A stretch of DNA of 64,000 bases. Origin: Rhexocercosporidium sp. MPI-PUGE-AT-0058 (Eukaryota; Ascomycota; Leotiomycetes; Helotiales). Made by a program: the position numbers and the translations under genes. Under the pieces are notes generated by a model that was given only the letters and a program-made list of their open reading frames with translations, had not been told where the DNA came from and ran no database searches. Positions 1 to 12,107 of this stretch are shown piece by piece. The stretch covers positions 496,001 to 560,000 of the forward strand of contig JAGTJL010000005.1 of NCBI GenBank assembly GCA_020746875.1, read 5' to 3'. The first letter of the stretch is position 1, and each line of letters opens with the position of its first letter.

Positions 1-435
1 CGTCCATTTCTAGCTTCGGTGAACACTTTCACCGTGTACTCTAACAGAACCTGGTCCGGCAAGTCGAACGCGAAGAGTGTTTGTTTGCTTGCACTCTTGC
101 AGATCTCTCTTGCAACTCGAAACCCCATAATTGCCCTTCCTTTGCATCCAGCACGGTACCGGATGTAAGAGTTGAGTACATCCAGCCAACGATTCCTGTT
201 CCTGTTCCTACCGACGACCGGATCACAAATCGCTTGAGCTGACCCCTCCACACCGAGTATCAATTTTAGGAAACGGGGAGTGGGTCCTCGTAAGCACAAT
301 CCTTGGCAAGTTGCAATTGGCAACCGAGTGACGAGTCCTGCAACGTTTCTCGTCACGCTTCCCGCTGTCTTCCTATCAGGATAAATGCAATTGCACCTCA
401 TCCCTTTAGGGAACCGATTGGTAACCTGTTTCTGT

Positions 436-455
436 GTATGTATGTATGTATGTAT
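436..455. repeat. (GTAT)n microsatellite
   Basis: Five tandem copies of GTAT. It is a simple repeat in non-coding DNA with no function visible. Confidence 0.8.
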
Positions 456-1641
456 TGTGTTCTTTGCAGAGTTGCAAAGTGTTTGCAGTATCCAGATCCT
501 AGCCCTGGTCTCGCGCTTAGGAGCGTTGATTGGCCTTACGATCGTATAGCCTTGGCGACGCTTTTAAGCTTGAAGCTTCTTTTCCCTCTTTTGCCTCGTT
601 CCACCCTTTGCACACCTGCAGTCGTCAGCTCCTGCTTGGAGGTGTGAGGTTGTCAATCGTCCAACCATACTTCTCTATTGCGTCAACATTTCCTCCTCTT
701 CTAGCCCTACGGATGCACAGTCTCTCCTCTGCAAACGATAAATTCCCGCTTTCCAATAAGAAGCATCCTCTCGTGACTCCTCTCCATCCCTATCCCCCCA
801 ATCAACACCCGCCCTGGCGCTTCACTTGGAGGCTTGCAGCAGAGGTGACTCGACGCTTGCACTCCCATCCCCAAAACTGCAAACTAAAAACCACCCAGAC
901 CTGTCTATCAACCGCTTGGTTTGCTAGATTAGACTTCCAGTTCAAACTAAATTTACTACCCCACGCCGCAGGGCTGCAGTAGTAGTGTTTCTGCTTCTCA
1001 AGTCGTCATAAATGGATGATCCTATCATGCATCTGATCCATGGATGATGCCCTTTGCCTTTCTCCTTCGCCATCGCCTTTCGCCCTTCCTTTTCCGTCTG
1101 CCGTGCCAGCAGTCACTCACCACTGCCGGCGTGCCTTCATCTAACCATTCATCATCCAGACATCCAGACATCTGTCCTCTCAAGTAATCCAGATCCAGAA
1201 TTGTATGTGCGTGTGTGTAACACCTCCATCCTGCATGGCATGGTAAGGCGCAGACACAATACTACGGTCCCGTACGTCCAAACCCTTGACGCGCTGAACG
1301 AACACAGTATCCACGAGCATCTTGAAATCCCTCGCCCTTATTACTCGCCAGCCCTACGACACCTGAGGAGCCATCGACTGGCCATCGAGTGGTCCACCAC
1401 GCCCAGCTCTGCCCTGTCCTGCCGGAAACGTTGCGTGTAATACCTATGCAACGTACAGTATCCAGTGAGGGTGAAGCCATGCTAACATTCCCCGTTTCGT
1501 TTGCATGCTCACATCCTGTCCTGCGCTGTACCATGCTATCTTTTTTCTTCTCTCAGTTACCGATCTCGACGTGATGCAATCCCTCCCAGGGCAATGGGTG
1601 GATCTCGCTCGCTCCTCAAGGATGGAGGCGCAAGGCTGTGC

Positions 1642-1787
1642 TACAGTAAGGTGCCATAGGTATTTGCACCCCCCCTTTGCAAATCCCACTTTTCTCAACC
1701 AGTGACAGTCCTCGTTTGGCAGTCTGATAGACTTGATTGGCTACTTATAGCAAGGGGGGGTGCAAATACCTATGGCACCTTACTGTA
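1642..1787. mobile_element. MITE-like element with 36-38 bp terminal inverted repeats and TA target duplication
   Basis: The left arm (from 1644, beginning CAGTAAGGTGCCATAGG) reappears reverse-complemented at the right end (to 1785). The match is near perfect over about 36 bases, with one or two indels in a run of C/G. A TA dinucleotide flanks each arm (1642-1643 and 1786-1787), which fits the target duplication of Tc1/mariner-type elements. The interior is only about 70 bases and cannot code for a transposase, so this is a non-autonomous miniature element, probably of the pogo/Fot1 branch judging by the CAGT start (inference). Confidence 0.8.
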
Positions 1788-2237
1788 TTCTCCGTTCGCA
1801 GCAGCTTCGTATCTTAAGCCAATCGTTTTTGCGACCAACCGAACTCCCAAGTTTCAATGCCCAGGACTAGGAGCCAGGGTACTGAGATGTGGGGAAAGGT
1901 GATCGGTGGTCATCTGGTGATTGTCATTTTATTTGGACGGTCAGTTCTTGACCGATTACTTTGGAGAGTGGATATTTGGATGTGAAGTCGGTGGCGGTTA
2001 CCGACTTCCTCTTTCGGATGTATGAAAATGGAGGTCTCTGTTTCTCGGTACTGTAAGTGTGCTGAGAACAGGAGTCTCTTGTTGACCTCATCTGGTGGAT
2101 AATTTCATACTGAGATATGATGATGGGGATTTGTATTTCCTCGAACGCTTTCTCGTAGTGACTCGGACATAGCTTCCTTCCTTGTCGAGGTAGACAAAGA
2201 CTTCGAATCGTATCCCGAAAGTCACGTTGCATATTGC

Positions 2238-2256
2238 CACGTGACTACACCACGTG
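2238..2256. promoter_or_regulatory. Paired CACGTG boxes
   Basis: Two perfect CACGTG palindromes lie at 2238-2243 and 2251-2256, 13 bases apart centre to centre. Such boxes bind bHLH factors (Pho4/Cbf1 type) in fungi. They lie about 430 bases upstream of the decayed STAND-domain gene, so they may be part of its old promoter. Function is inferred from the motif only. Confidence 0.3.
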
Positions 2257-2682
2257 TTACATCCTCTTTGCACGTTTCTTAGGGAATTGAGAGTTTCTCG
2301 TCCGATGAGGCTTTTATCAGGCTAATTCTCATCGTAAGTTTATCTTCTTCGGGCTACAACTGTACTCTATCTGTAGAAAGACTCAAGTGATAGTGATATG
2401 GCATCCAAATTCCTCCTGGCCACTGATTTCAACCCACATGCCTTCTCGATTAGCTCTTTCCTCAAAACATTTATCGACACATGTGCTTTTCCGTGCGGGG
2501 CAGAACCAGCGGCAAATTTCCGAAATACAGCTCTTACCATCCCACATCATCTCTTCCTTCCATCTGCTCTTCTTCCACAAACATCCCCAAGTCTCTTTCA
2601 TGCGATCAGTTGAAATACTCTCACGCCTATCGCAGGATTTGCACAACACCCTCACAAATCACAAACACGAAATTTTGACTAG

Positions 2683-4141
2683 AGATCTGTCGATGAGATA
2701 TCCGTGGCTCTCAGCAATGGCGCCTCGGTTGTTGCCTTCATCGGGCTATCGATCAACACCCCCCGCGGCCTGCACTACCTCTACGATATAATAGAAAACG
2801 TCAAAAGCGCGCCTCAAGATCTGCAATGCATTTATTTCCAACTCAGATTCTTTCAGCTTTCCTTTGAAACTTTCCAGCACTCGCTTGAGGAAACAATCAA
2901 GCTTGGTATCGTACCGCCGCTTGATAGACAGACGAGGCTGACTCTCGACGACGCCCAAGATACCATTAAGCAGTTCCAAGAGGTGATTCATCGGTATGGT
3001 GAGGGTAGATCTACGAGCTTTGGTACTCGGGTGAGGATTGCGATCAGGAAGAATCAACTAAGAAATCTTTCTGGCCGCTTGGAGAAGACTTCGGAACAGA
3101 TCCATGCGATGCATTGTGGAATTACGATGTGAGCATATAACCTTTTCACAGCTGAGTTGATAGTTTGGTTATTATTAAAGGCTCGCACAGAACCATCATC
3201 ATCAAGTTTGTGAAGCTAATTCTTCAAATCTCGACAAGCGGCTTCTAATGCTGCACGATACTGTCTCCAAGAAGGCACCTGGGTCTATCACCGAAAATCT
3301 AGAGACAATCAACCAAGTAATGGCAGACTCGTTAGAATCGATCATGAGTTTGATCACCTATATCTCTAGAAGTAAGGACGCAGATTTTGGGGCGTCGCGG
3401 ATATCTAGGACCTCGAAAAGGATATCCACTACCACTAGTCTTCCCACTCTCAACAGCAAGCAGACTCAAAATCAACACCAGATGCAGGAAGATGAGCTCG
3501 TCACGCAGTTGACAGCTCATCTTTCAACGCCTATTCGACATGCTATCAAGGATGCCCTGCTTGATGATCCGCTCCTCGGTGAAAGAAAGTTAGATCAGAC
3601 TGAGCTTGATGATATACTACGGCAAGTTTTCGTCATTTGCAACTTGAGAAGATTTTCCAACGCCTTCTCAGCTCACACCCACAGCTGGAAGGATTTGGTT
3701 CAAGTCTATCACTTCATATTGACACCTTTCGGGCAAAGTGGAAATCTTCTTGTGGCATCGTCTAAGATGGGTCTATCGTTCAAGCTAGGCCTTTCATTCA
3801 GTGGACAACTCTTTATTCAATTCCTTACCTATCCGAATCTACTCCTGAACCCCTATTTGATTGCGCTTGTAACACTATGCTGCCTTATGGAAGTAACCTT
3901 CGAGGTTCTGGGTCACCACACTATCAATGAACGGCTCAACTTTGTTGCCTCCTTTAATGGTTCAAGTCCATATTTCTTCTTCGCATCGCCCAAACCTTTC
4001 TTTCGGTCTCGATCTGGTTCATTTATTATCCAGGAAGAAGAAATTACCACTGCTGTCAAGATTGACACTTCAATGACGGCCACGAATCTTGTCGAGCCTG
4101 GTTCGAATACACTAGATCCGGTGCCGGCCATGGCAAGATGA
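2683..4141 (+). pseudogene. Decaying gene with fungal STAND-type N-terminal helical domain
   Basis: The first open stretch (2683-3128) encodes a helical segment with the feel of the fungal N-terminal domain of STAND/NACHT proteins (ASVVAFIGLSINTPRGLHYL, then amphipathic helices). A good 52-base intron (3129-3180, GTGAGC...AAAG) joins it in frame to a second exon running to a stop at 4139-4141. No ATG exists in frame between the TAG at 2680-2682 and this domain, so the start is missing or lies in an unseen exon. After about 3625 a coding-looking stretch (FRHLQLEKIFQRLL) continues in another frame and then hits a stop. More coding-like pieces in shifted frames follow up to about 4640. I read this as a gene broken by frameshifts, although an intact gene with unrecognised introns is possible. 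The domain is shared with the SH3 protein at 41304-43379. Confidence 0.45.
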
Positions 4142-5425
4142 ATGGATACACGAACATGGCGAGTATGTCCTTGTCACGATATGTTGTCGCAGCCTCTCTC
4201 ACCAGAATAAAAAATCTTTGCCAGACTGCGACTAACTCTTAATTCCCAGACTCTCTTTGAAGGATATCTCTACACTCAATGAGAACTTCCGCAGTGTCGA
4301 CACGTTTGACAATACCGTAAAGATTTCAAGTCATTACTGGTTGGAGTTATCTCTCTGCTTGCGGTAGTGATGTTCTGGACCTCCAAGTATCATATCTCGA
4401 AGGTTTCTGTGCCTTTATGCAACTTGATCACCTTTGCTAAATTCGTTGGGATGGTTGTGCATGCTGGCTCATGAACGGTGTGGTACTTGACGCATCCTTC
4501 ATTATGGTTCAACTGGCATCTCGTTCGACATCATATTTTAACGGAGTCTCTCAAGTCTCTGAATTTCACAATTCATTCGTCTTCTGTGGGGGATTCGATT
4601 CCTGAATTACATGCTCTGTTAGAGGAGGTGCATCACCTATAGCACTTCATTAAGGGCGCGGCCAGTACAGGTGCACATATGATCTTTCATTCATTACCTT
4701 CGCGGTAGTTGGAGTGGGGACTGTTTGCTTTTTGTGTTCTATTCATTTCAGTCTGGGAGCCATCTCGATAGTCTCTGCTGCGTTTCTGAGATGTTTTGAT
4801 GAACCAAGCGATTCTCGTGCCTGGGTTTAAACCCGTTTTCCATTTTTTCAGGATATGTGACAGGCTTCTCCCATACAAAAGCTCATGTATCGATCTTGAA
4901 TCATGCGAAAGAGGCTTTGCTGCTGATTACTCATGGCAAATCAGGAGAAATCCTTCCTCGTCTACGAGGCGAAAACTAGCGAGCGAGGACAAACATATTC
5001 GAGGACAATTATGACTACTAGAAGTTCATACCGTAAATATGTACGTTCGACAAGAATACACATCAGACCAGTGAGGACGATGAGGCGCTGAGAGGGTGAG
5101 ACGTTGAGGCGACACTGGTGCGATATTTTGGAAGTGGGATGCAACGAACGATAATCGCTTCATTGAAAACGAAAAGGGGGGGTCGCTCCAGGCTGTTCAT
5201 AATTTATCACCTTTGCACGTCCCATCCAAAGGTAGAGGACATTTATATCTGATGAAGGCTTGAGATTAACTTTCTCCCCTAGAGGGGTGTCCATAGTGCA
5301 AGAAACGTCACAGGCATAAATCCAACAATGGTAGAGCCAGAAAAGCTACACAAGTAGTGTCAAAACACCCTCCAACACCTTCCCATTACACTCAGCAAAC
5401 CAAACTCAACTCAACTCAACTCAAC
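4142..5425. other. Intergenic, with possible 3' remnants of the decayed gene
   Basis: Coding-like scraps in changing frames continue to about 4640, including one after a good acceptor near 4249 (SLKDISTLNENF). The rest, up to the monooxygenase stop codon at 5426, shows no gene. A short (CTCAA)n run lies at about 5403-5428, next to that stop. Confidence 0.4.
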
Positions 5426-7589
5426 TCAATACAAATACGGCCTCATCTTGAACTCCTCATCGTCCTCCGGCCTCCCCGGCACGGGAACACTCATAAACTT
5501 CTCCTCCAAATACCACGCCGGGTCCCCTCCGCCAGGCATATGAGTAACACTCCACCCATTCCCCAACCACCTCAACTTATTCTCGTCCTTACTCTCGAAC
5601 TCAAAGTCCTCCCACCTGGGAGTCCTCAGCGTCTCGAGACAATGCAACGTACTCCCCGGCCAGAGGCCCGTAACTCTATCCTCCATCTCCCCTCCCGGAC
5701 TCTCACCCTTCGAGCGATACCACGAGTTACACTCGTCCATGTACACGGTACCTTTGAAGTACTCCTGCGCGTACTCCATGAAATCCTGCACGCGTGCCCG
5801 TTTCGGGACCATGGATACGTAATCCTCGCGCTGTAGCTTGCGGAGGCATTTCACGATATAGTCACCTTCCGTCTCGATCATCATGGTCAGACTGCCCGTC
5901 CCGATCGCGGAATTGGGACCGAGCATCATGAAGAAGTTCGGGAAGCCGTCCGTGGATATCGTGAGGTACGTCTCAGGGAAGGGGGTGAATTTCTTTTGCA
6001 GGGTGAGTCCGTTGAGACCTTGGACGATGAAGGGGGGCGGCGAGGAGGTGTTGAAGCCGGTGGCGCAGACGAGGACGTCGATTGGCACTTGGCGGCCTGA
6101 TTTCAGGACGATGTCGGTTGGTGTGATGGATTCGATCTTCTCGGAGACGAACTCGACGTTGTCTTCGACGAGGGCTTCGAGGTATCCTGGGCCAGGGGTG
6201 AGGCGACGACAGCCGACCGAGAAGGAGGGGATTAGAGCGTCAAGGATCTCGGGTTTTTTCTGGAGGCGTTCAGACATCATGGCCCTGAAGGCGGAGACGG
6301 CGCCGGCTTGCATGGCGGTATTGCGGAAGGAGACGTCGTGGATGGTGTTGCCGTCCGTTTCGATTACTTTGCGGAAGGCGAGGAGTTCGGAGGGATTGGT
6401 TGCGAATTCTTTTTTGCGCTCTTCGGAGACTGGGTTGGTTTAGTATCGTTACACATCTCTTTCATGGTCTGGAGTGTTTGGCTTGGTACTTACAGTTCAG
6501 GTCGAGGGGGTCAAGTCCCAACTTTATCATTGCCTCTACAAGTCTATTAGTCAGTGATAAGTGTTCGATTCTAGGAACGAGTACGTACGATCACCAAACG
6601 GATTCGAGATCCACGTCCTACTTCTTACGAAACATGTCATCTTCACGCCTTCCACTTTCTGTAGACTGGGCACGATTTGGATGGAGCTTGATCCACCGCC
6701 AATGACGCCTACTCTCTTGTTCTTGAAGTCATAACTGGAAAACATGTCAGTATTTAGTGACAAGAGGATAGTAGATGGAGGGAGACTTACTCTTGATTCC
6801 AAGCAGCAGAATGCATGACCTCTCCCTTGAAGGAACTGAAGCCAGGGATTTTCGGCCATGCGATATCATTCAACGATCCTCTAGCAGAGATGACAACATC
6901 TGCATCATCATTGAACATTTCTCCAGTGGTGAGGTTCTCTACTACGATATTCCTGATTGATTGGTTAGCTGATCCAATTCATAATCATTGATTCTATTTC
7001 TCTTGGAGCAATCGAGAGTGGTGTTGTGTGGTGTGTAATTACCATTTCTTCGCCTTGTCATCCCAGATACAACTCGACACTCTATGAGAAACCTTCACAT
7101 ATCTCATAACACCATACTTCTCCGCGATGCCATTAAGATACGACCATATCTCTTTTGCGGGCGCGTAGAAGGCTGACCAGTTGGGATTGGGGTCGAATGA
7201 GTATTGGTAGCTGTGTGAGGGGATGTCGCATGCACAGCCTTCGAGCAGAAACCGAGTCAGTAAACCAGTAAGTAGTAAACGATAAAATGTAAAGAGTACA
7301 GAGAAACTTGACTAAGAGTGAAAGGTAGAGGACGAAGCAGGGTGAACTCGAAGCGGGGTTGCTGTGCCACAGAATGAGTGCCGTACATACCTGGATATCT
7401 ATTCTCCCACCACGTCCCACCCACACCCTCATTCTTCTCATAGATCTGCAAATCGACATTCCGCAACCGCTGCGGGATGCGGATCCCGAGATAAATGCCC
7501 GAGTAGCCAGCACCGATGACTCTTACTTTCAGAGGGCGGAGGTTCTCGACTGGGGAGTCTTTGAGGGAGAACATGTTGATGGATCCCAT
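5426..7589 (-). CDS. FAD/NADPH-dependent Baeyer-Villiger-type monooxygenase
   Basis: Predicted 582-residue flavin monooxygenase that would use NADPH and O2 to insert oxygen next to a carbonyl or hydroxylate a substrate. The substrate is unknown. Six exons on the minus strand: 7589-7391, 7238-7043, 6952-6791, 6734-6589, 6535-6494 and 6429-5426. All five introns are GT-AG and the phases match. Visible motifs are the FAD-binding VIGAGYSG (G26-x-G28-x-x-G31), the NADPH-binding VIGGGSSS near 196-203, and CATGFNT in the last exon. The Baeyer-Villiger fingerprint FxGxxxHxxxW is present as FKGEVMHSAAW (F173, H179, W183), which separates this from plain FMOs. The start is the first ATG ahead of the FAD fold. 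The gene stands alone, with no biosynthetic neighbours visible, so a housekeeping, catabolic or detoxifying role cannot be distinguished. Confidence 0.9.
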
Positions 7590-8982
7590 CCTGTCTTCTC
7601 TACGTCCGTCTCGTCTATTTATCCTCTCTCCCCGTTGTCCGTTTGTCCGTTTTTCCGTTTCTAGCGTGTATATGTGTTTGAACTGCTGGAGAAGATGAGG
7701 AGATCAGGAGAGCAGAGAAGATGACTGATCGAATAAGTAAATGAGAGAAGTCGGGAGACCAGAAGTACAATCGAGGGGAGGGGAGGTGTAGTTCCTTTGT
7801 ATTTAAGAAGCGCAGATGCTAGTGAGATAGATAGATTTGGAATATAGGCGCCATTCCTCCTTTCTGCCATTCATTAACGAGCGGTTGAAGCCTAGGCTTG
7901 CCACGGTGTATTCCCGACCCGTCAGTCGAAAGCTCTGTAGTCTCACCATTAATTCGTTGTTGCCCCTCTCCTCCCCGATATCTATTCCCTCGATTATAGT
8001 TGTGGGGTAGTGACCAGCGAAACTTCCAAGCTCGCAGTAAGGCGGGGTCGGAAATTCCCCCTCCTAAAGTTCTCCCCTCTTGCCAATATTGAAACGTGAA
8101 ACTACAGTTCACTTGCTAAGATAGGCTTTCTACCAAATAAAAAACAGGGCCCAGAATAAGTCGGGTTTCCTCCCCTTACAAAGTTTAATCCTCGGCATTT
8201 ACATTAAGGCTGACGGCTGTCGGTCTATTGTAGTGATGCCGTGGGGAGGTACGAGAAGAGAGAATGAATGTACATGTGGAGAGGGGGATTCCCGGGTCCA
8301 CGATCACGGAATTAGTACCTTACTTCTTCCCCGTGAAGCGACTGGTTGCGAGCGTCTTGGTGGAGATTCGATACTGGATCGTAAGCTTAGGGATGGAGGA
8401 TGTTCATCATGTGCTTGGGGGGTTTTCCAGAAATTAAATTCTGAATCCTAACTTGTGTAGAGATGGCGATGGATCGGCGAGGATGAAGGGAATTGTGTCT
8501 CCACGCAGAAAGATGGAAACCGGGAGGTGATGTGACTCTGGGTGGATCAACTTACATGTAGAATCTTACACCTTCAGACCTGCCGCTTGGCTGTGTTTGG
8601 ATATCCAGGTCGGGAGCTAAGACATGCATTCATCGCAACTTCTGTGCAAACCAAAAGAGAATCCAGTTCATGAACATTATCCATTGAAGAGCTTCAATAT
8701 GAAACTCCCGTATATACATTAGAGGGGAAAATACTAAAGGCGCCCCAGAAAAAATTCAGGGCCCCAATAATGTAAAAATGGTATATCCTGCCTGTAAGCT
8801 CAGAGCGCCGTCAAAAACGCCTGTACGCTAAACGCAGATTGTAGAACGCCTTCCATCCCTTCCGCCCCTCTTTTCCTCACACATTCAAACCGAATCCAAG
8901 TAAACAAGGTCTTCAAACCGTATCTAACACCTACCATGAAGCCAGCACATCTGTACAATAAACAAAACACAGCCACCGTCAA
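7590..8982. other. Intergenic region between monooxygenase and Mps1 gene
   Basis: This stretch holds the promoter of the monooxygenase and the 3' flank of the kinase gene. No supported gene was seen; the open frames are short and without domains. Confidence 0.6.
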
Positions 8983-11570
8983 CTATAACGCTTTGCCCTC
9001 AGCCATGTTCTTCCGCAATCTGTCAAAGTAGGCTTTCGGCCAGAGAGTCAGGAGTTCCGTTTCACTTGGGGTTTGGTTCTTGCATTTGGCTGCCACGTTA
9101 AGAAGGATACGACCTAGGAGTTCCTCGCTGATGGGCAGCGCGTCGTCGTAATCGACCGGGTTGAGAAATGGGTCTTTCTCGTTCAAGAGCTCTGCAGCTG
9201 ATGGTCTCTCGAACTGGTTCCGATTCAGGCATCGCTTGAGTGTTTTGATGAGAGCTGAGGGAACAGGGACAGATCCAATGCCAACAGTTGGATATTCGAT
9301 CTCGTAGTTGAAGTTGATAATGGCTTGGCAACGATGCATGTGGTTCAGGATATGGGCGAATGGTGCTCGTCCGTAGGTCATTTGATAGAGGATGCATCCC
9401 AGACTCCAGATATCGCTTGGCTTGCCGAGTTTCATGAGTTTTGGCTCATTTGGAATTCGACCTCTGGCATCTGGCTTTGCGTTGGAGTCCATGAGTGATT
9501 CGGGGGACATGTAGTTCGGTGTCCCGATTTGCGTCTCTCGGTGCACGTTGACCGTTTCGTCGGTTTGGATTGCGTTGGCGATGCCAAAATCGATTAGCTT
9601 CAACCGCCCTTGGACGAGTACAAAATTGTGAGGTTTTAAATCCGAATGAACGATATCGTGCTCGTGAATAGCTTGTAAGCACTCCAACATCTCCTTCCAG
9701 TAATGTCGGACAAAGCTGGCATCGAATTTGGAGTTCTCAGCTCTCAGTCGAAGTTCCAGCATCTTATTCATGTCCAGTTCTCCCATTTCCATCAACTATG
9801 CAATCATTAGCACCCAACATGGTATTTGAGATCGATTCAACATACCACTGTCAAAGTCGACTTCTCTTCATTTAGTTCAAAATCATAGAGACGAATTACT
9901 CTCTCCACTCCTTCCAACTTCTTGAGCAAGTCAATTTCACCCTTGAAACCCCGTACAGCCGCTTCATCCGCATCTTCTAAAGAGACTCGTTTCAGAGCAA
10001 AGAATTTCGAGTTCTCCGCCATAACTCTGTACACTCGAGAACTCCCACCTCGCCCGATGCAATCCAATCTTGTAAAGTGCTTCCCATTGACCTTCAACCT
10101 GTTCCTCTTCCCGCCGGCGTGAGAAGCTGTGGCCGCGCCAGCAGTACTTGTAGCCGCGTCTAGAATTGACATCTTGGGAGGTGGGGGTGCAGGTCTCCGT
10201 GGAGTGTTTTGACTCCTGAGTGCCAGAGGTTGTCTCTCTGATGGTGTAGCAGCACGCAAGATGTCGAGATCCATGCTCTCTGGTCGAACTGGAACCTTCT
10301 CCATTTTGTCTAAATGTATCAATTGAGCTTGTTTGTTGCGCTTGAAGGTTGGAGGAGCTTCATTTTCCTGATCATGGGCCGAAGGTAAATCTGGCCGAGG
10401 TGCCGGTACTTTGAAGACTGGCTGAACTGGTTGCGAAACCGAGTTTGGCTGGGAGGAACCAGGTCTTTGCGAGCTCATCATGGTAGGAGGCGGAGGTGAC
10501 TTCGACCTCAGTACTGAATTCAATACCTCTTTGGTGCTGATAGGACTACCGGAAGCAAAATCTCTGTAAGTTGAAGGATGATATGATCCCATCATGGGTT
10601 CCTTTTCCTGGCTAGATCCCGCATCTTGACTTTGGGATTCAGGCTCTTGGGATTCCTGGCTTTGGGGTTCTTGACTCGAAGGAGCAGAATCCAATGCATT
10701 ATCGCGCTCATCAACTGGGCTTTGCTCCTCGTCGTCCATTCGTCTCCTCCCTCGGCGAGCTGGGCCCCTCATGAAACTCCCAGCCACTTTCACGACTCCT
10801 TTAGTTCGCATGGAACTCTCCTCTCCATATTTCGTTCTCCCAATTGTCGATGGTTGATATCTCGATACACTCCCCTGGCTTGTCGCAAGATGCGATCGCG
10901 CAACTGTACTGGGGTACTCTTGCGACTCTAGATCCGCTTCATCATTCCTCGGTGCCGAGTCTGCCCTATATGAATTCCTCCCAGAAGAACCAAACGACCG
11001 TCCATGGTTGCCGGACGAATGATATGGTAAGCGGACCGTTCGAGGGGCTGGCGCTGGGGTGCTCAAGTCCAAAGGACTTTCAAGCTGTTCCACAGGCTGA
11101 TCGCCACGTTTCTGTACCGCAGATAAAGATGAAGTTCTTCGCAAGGTCGATGGCGTACCACTCAATCGCACAACCCTTCGCGGGTACGGGCTGTGAATCC
11201 TACTGCCCGCTGGTGATAGCTTTTTATCCGTACTCACTCCTGACCCTCCAGCCTTGAACTGGAACCCCCCATTATCCGTCGATTCTGGTGTAGTTCGTGC
11301 TGTCTGCGGAAGGGATGTCTCGACCGAAGGCGCCGCATCATTGAGTATAGCGTTTGTCAATGCTGAGAACTTCATCATCGGCAACAGGATCTCATCGTCG
11401 GAGCTATCGTTCAGTGAATACGTCCGCGCATGTGCCTCTGTCGGTAAGGGATCCCCACGAGTCAGTTGCGGCCTGGAGATCGACTGCTGCTTGAAGTTCT
11501 GTCTGGATGCTGGGCGTCTGAGCGATGCGAAATGGGAAGATCCCATAGGTGTTGGTGAAGCCATGGCCAT
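8983..11570 (-). CDS. mps1: Monopolar spindle 1 (Mps1/TTK) dual-specificity protein kinase
   Basis: 845-residue protein kinase of the spindle assembly checkpoint, acting at kinetochores and, in yeast, in spindle pole body duplication. Two exons: 11570-9846 (575 codons) and 9795-8983, joined in phase 0 across a 50-base intron. The N-terminal 490 residues are low-complexity and rich in Ser, Pro and Gln, as expected for the regulatory part. The kinase domain spans about 498-800. It has a glycine loop GRGGSSRV (506-513), VAIK-like ALKR with Lys527, catalytic HSDLKPHNF (Asp627, Asn632), DFG at 644-646 and GTPNYMSPE. HSDLKP followed by NFVLV is the signature of the Mps1 family, in place of the usual HRD. 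The protein diverges from the SGNH esterase gene, whose start is 537 bases away. Confidence 0.95.
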
Positions 11571-12107
11571 AATAATCTTCGATCGATCCTGGGGCGCTGT
11601 GCTGCTCTGGTTTGTTGTTGCTGTTGTTGATTAAATTAGATGGCGATGATGGCGAATGTTGCTATTTTACCGCGTCGATATCTGTAAGTCCATGCTTGAG
11701 CAAGAGGATTGAGAAGCAATCAGGTATTTTGCACGTCGTGGGCAGGAAATATCGCGTGGGTGGGAGATGGAAGCCGGGAGGGATTTGGCATTGGGGCTAT
11801 TTAGGCCGGTTGCTATGAGCAACGGCAGCTACGACCCACAACTCCGTGATCCCTGCTTTTTCCACTTCTCTCCTCCTCGAGGCTGACACACGTCTCGGAT
11901 ATTTGCCAATGTCCATGAAACAATTTACTTTATATAGCTTCGTGAAGTGAGAGGGACGAATGGGGGTGGACAACGTATTGCATTCTTCATTACATTCTAT
12001 TGTTTAGTCCCGGTGACGATAGTTTTCTTTTCAATCTCTCGACTTTCACAGACCAGGTCTGTAGTGCTGCTTGCTGAACACCCCCTCATCACTTCTCAAG
12101 AGCCAAG
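11571..12107. promoter_or_regulatory. Divergent promoter region between mps1 and the SGNH esterase gene
   Basis: 537 bases separate the two divergent start codons. The stretch must hold both promoters and 5' UTRs. No individual element could be assigned with confidence. Confidence 0.5.

Larger units (their letters stand above)
1..2682. other. Gene-poor left flank
   Basis: No convincing gene was found on either strand. All open frames here are short, lack recognisable domains and do not join through good splice sites. The stretch holds a short (GTAT)n microsatellite, the MITE described separately, and two CACGTG boxes near 2240. The first 300 bases could be the flank of a gene lying to the left of the window. 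Confidence 0.5.

Noticed and set aside
10626..11634. Plus-strand open frames of 101-137 codons across the mps1 gene
   Set aside because: They are antisense shadows of the long mps1 first exon.
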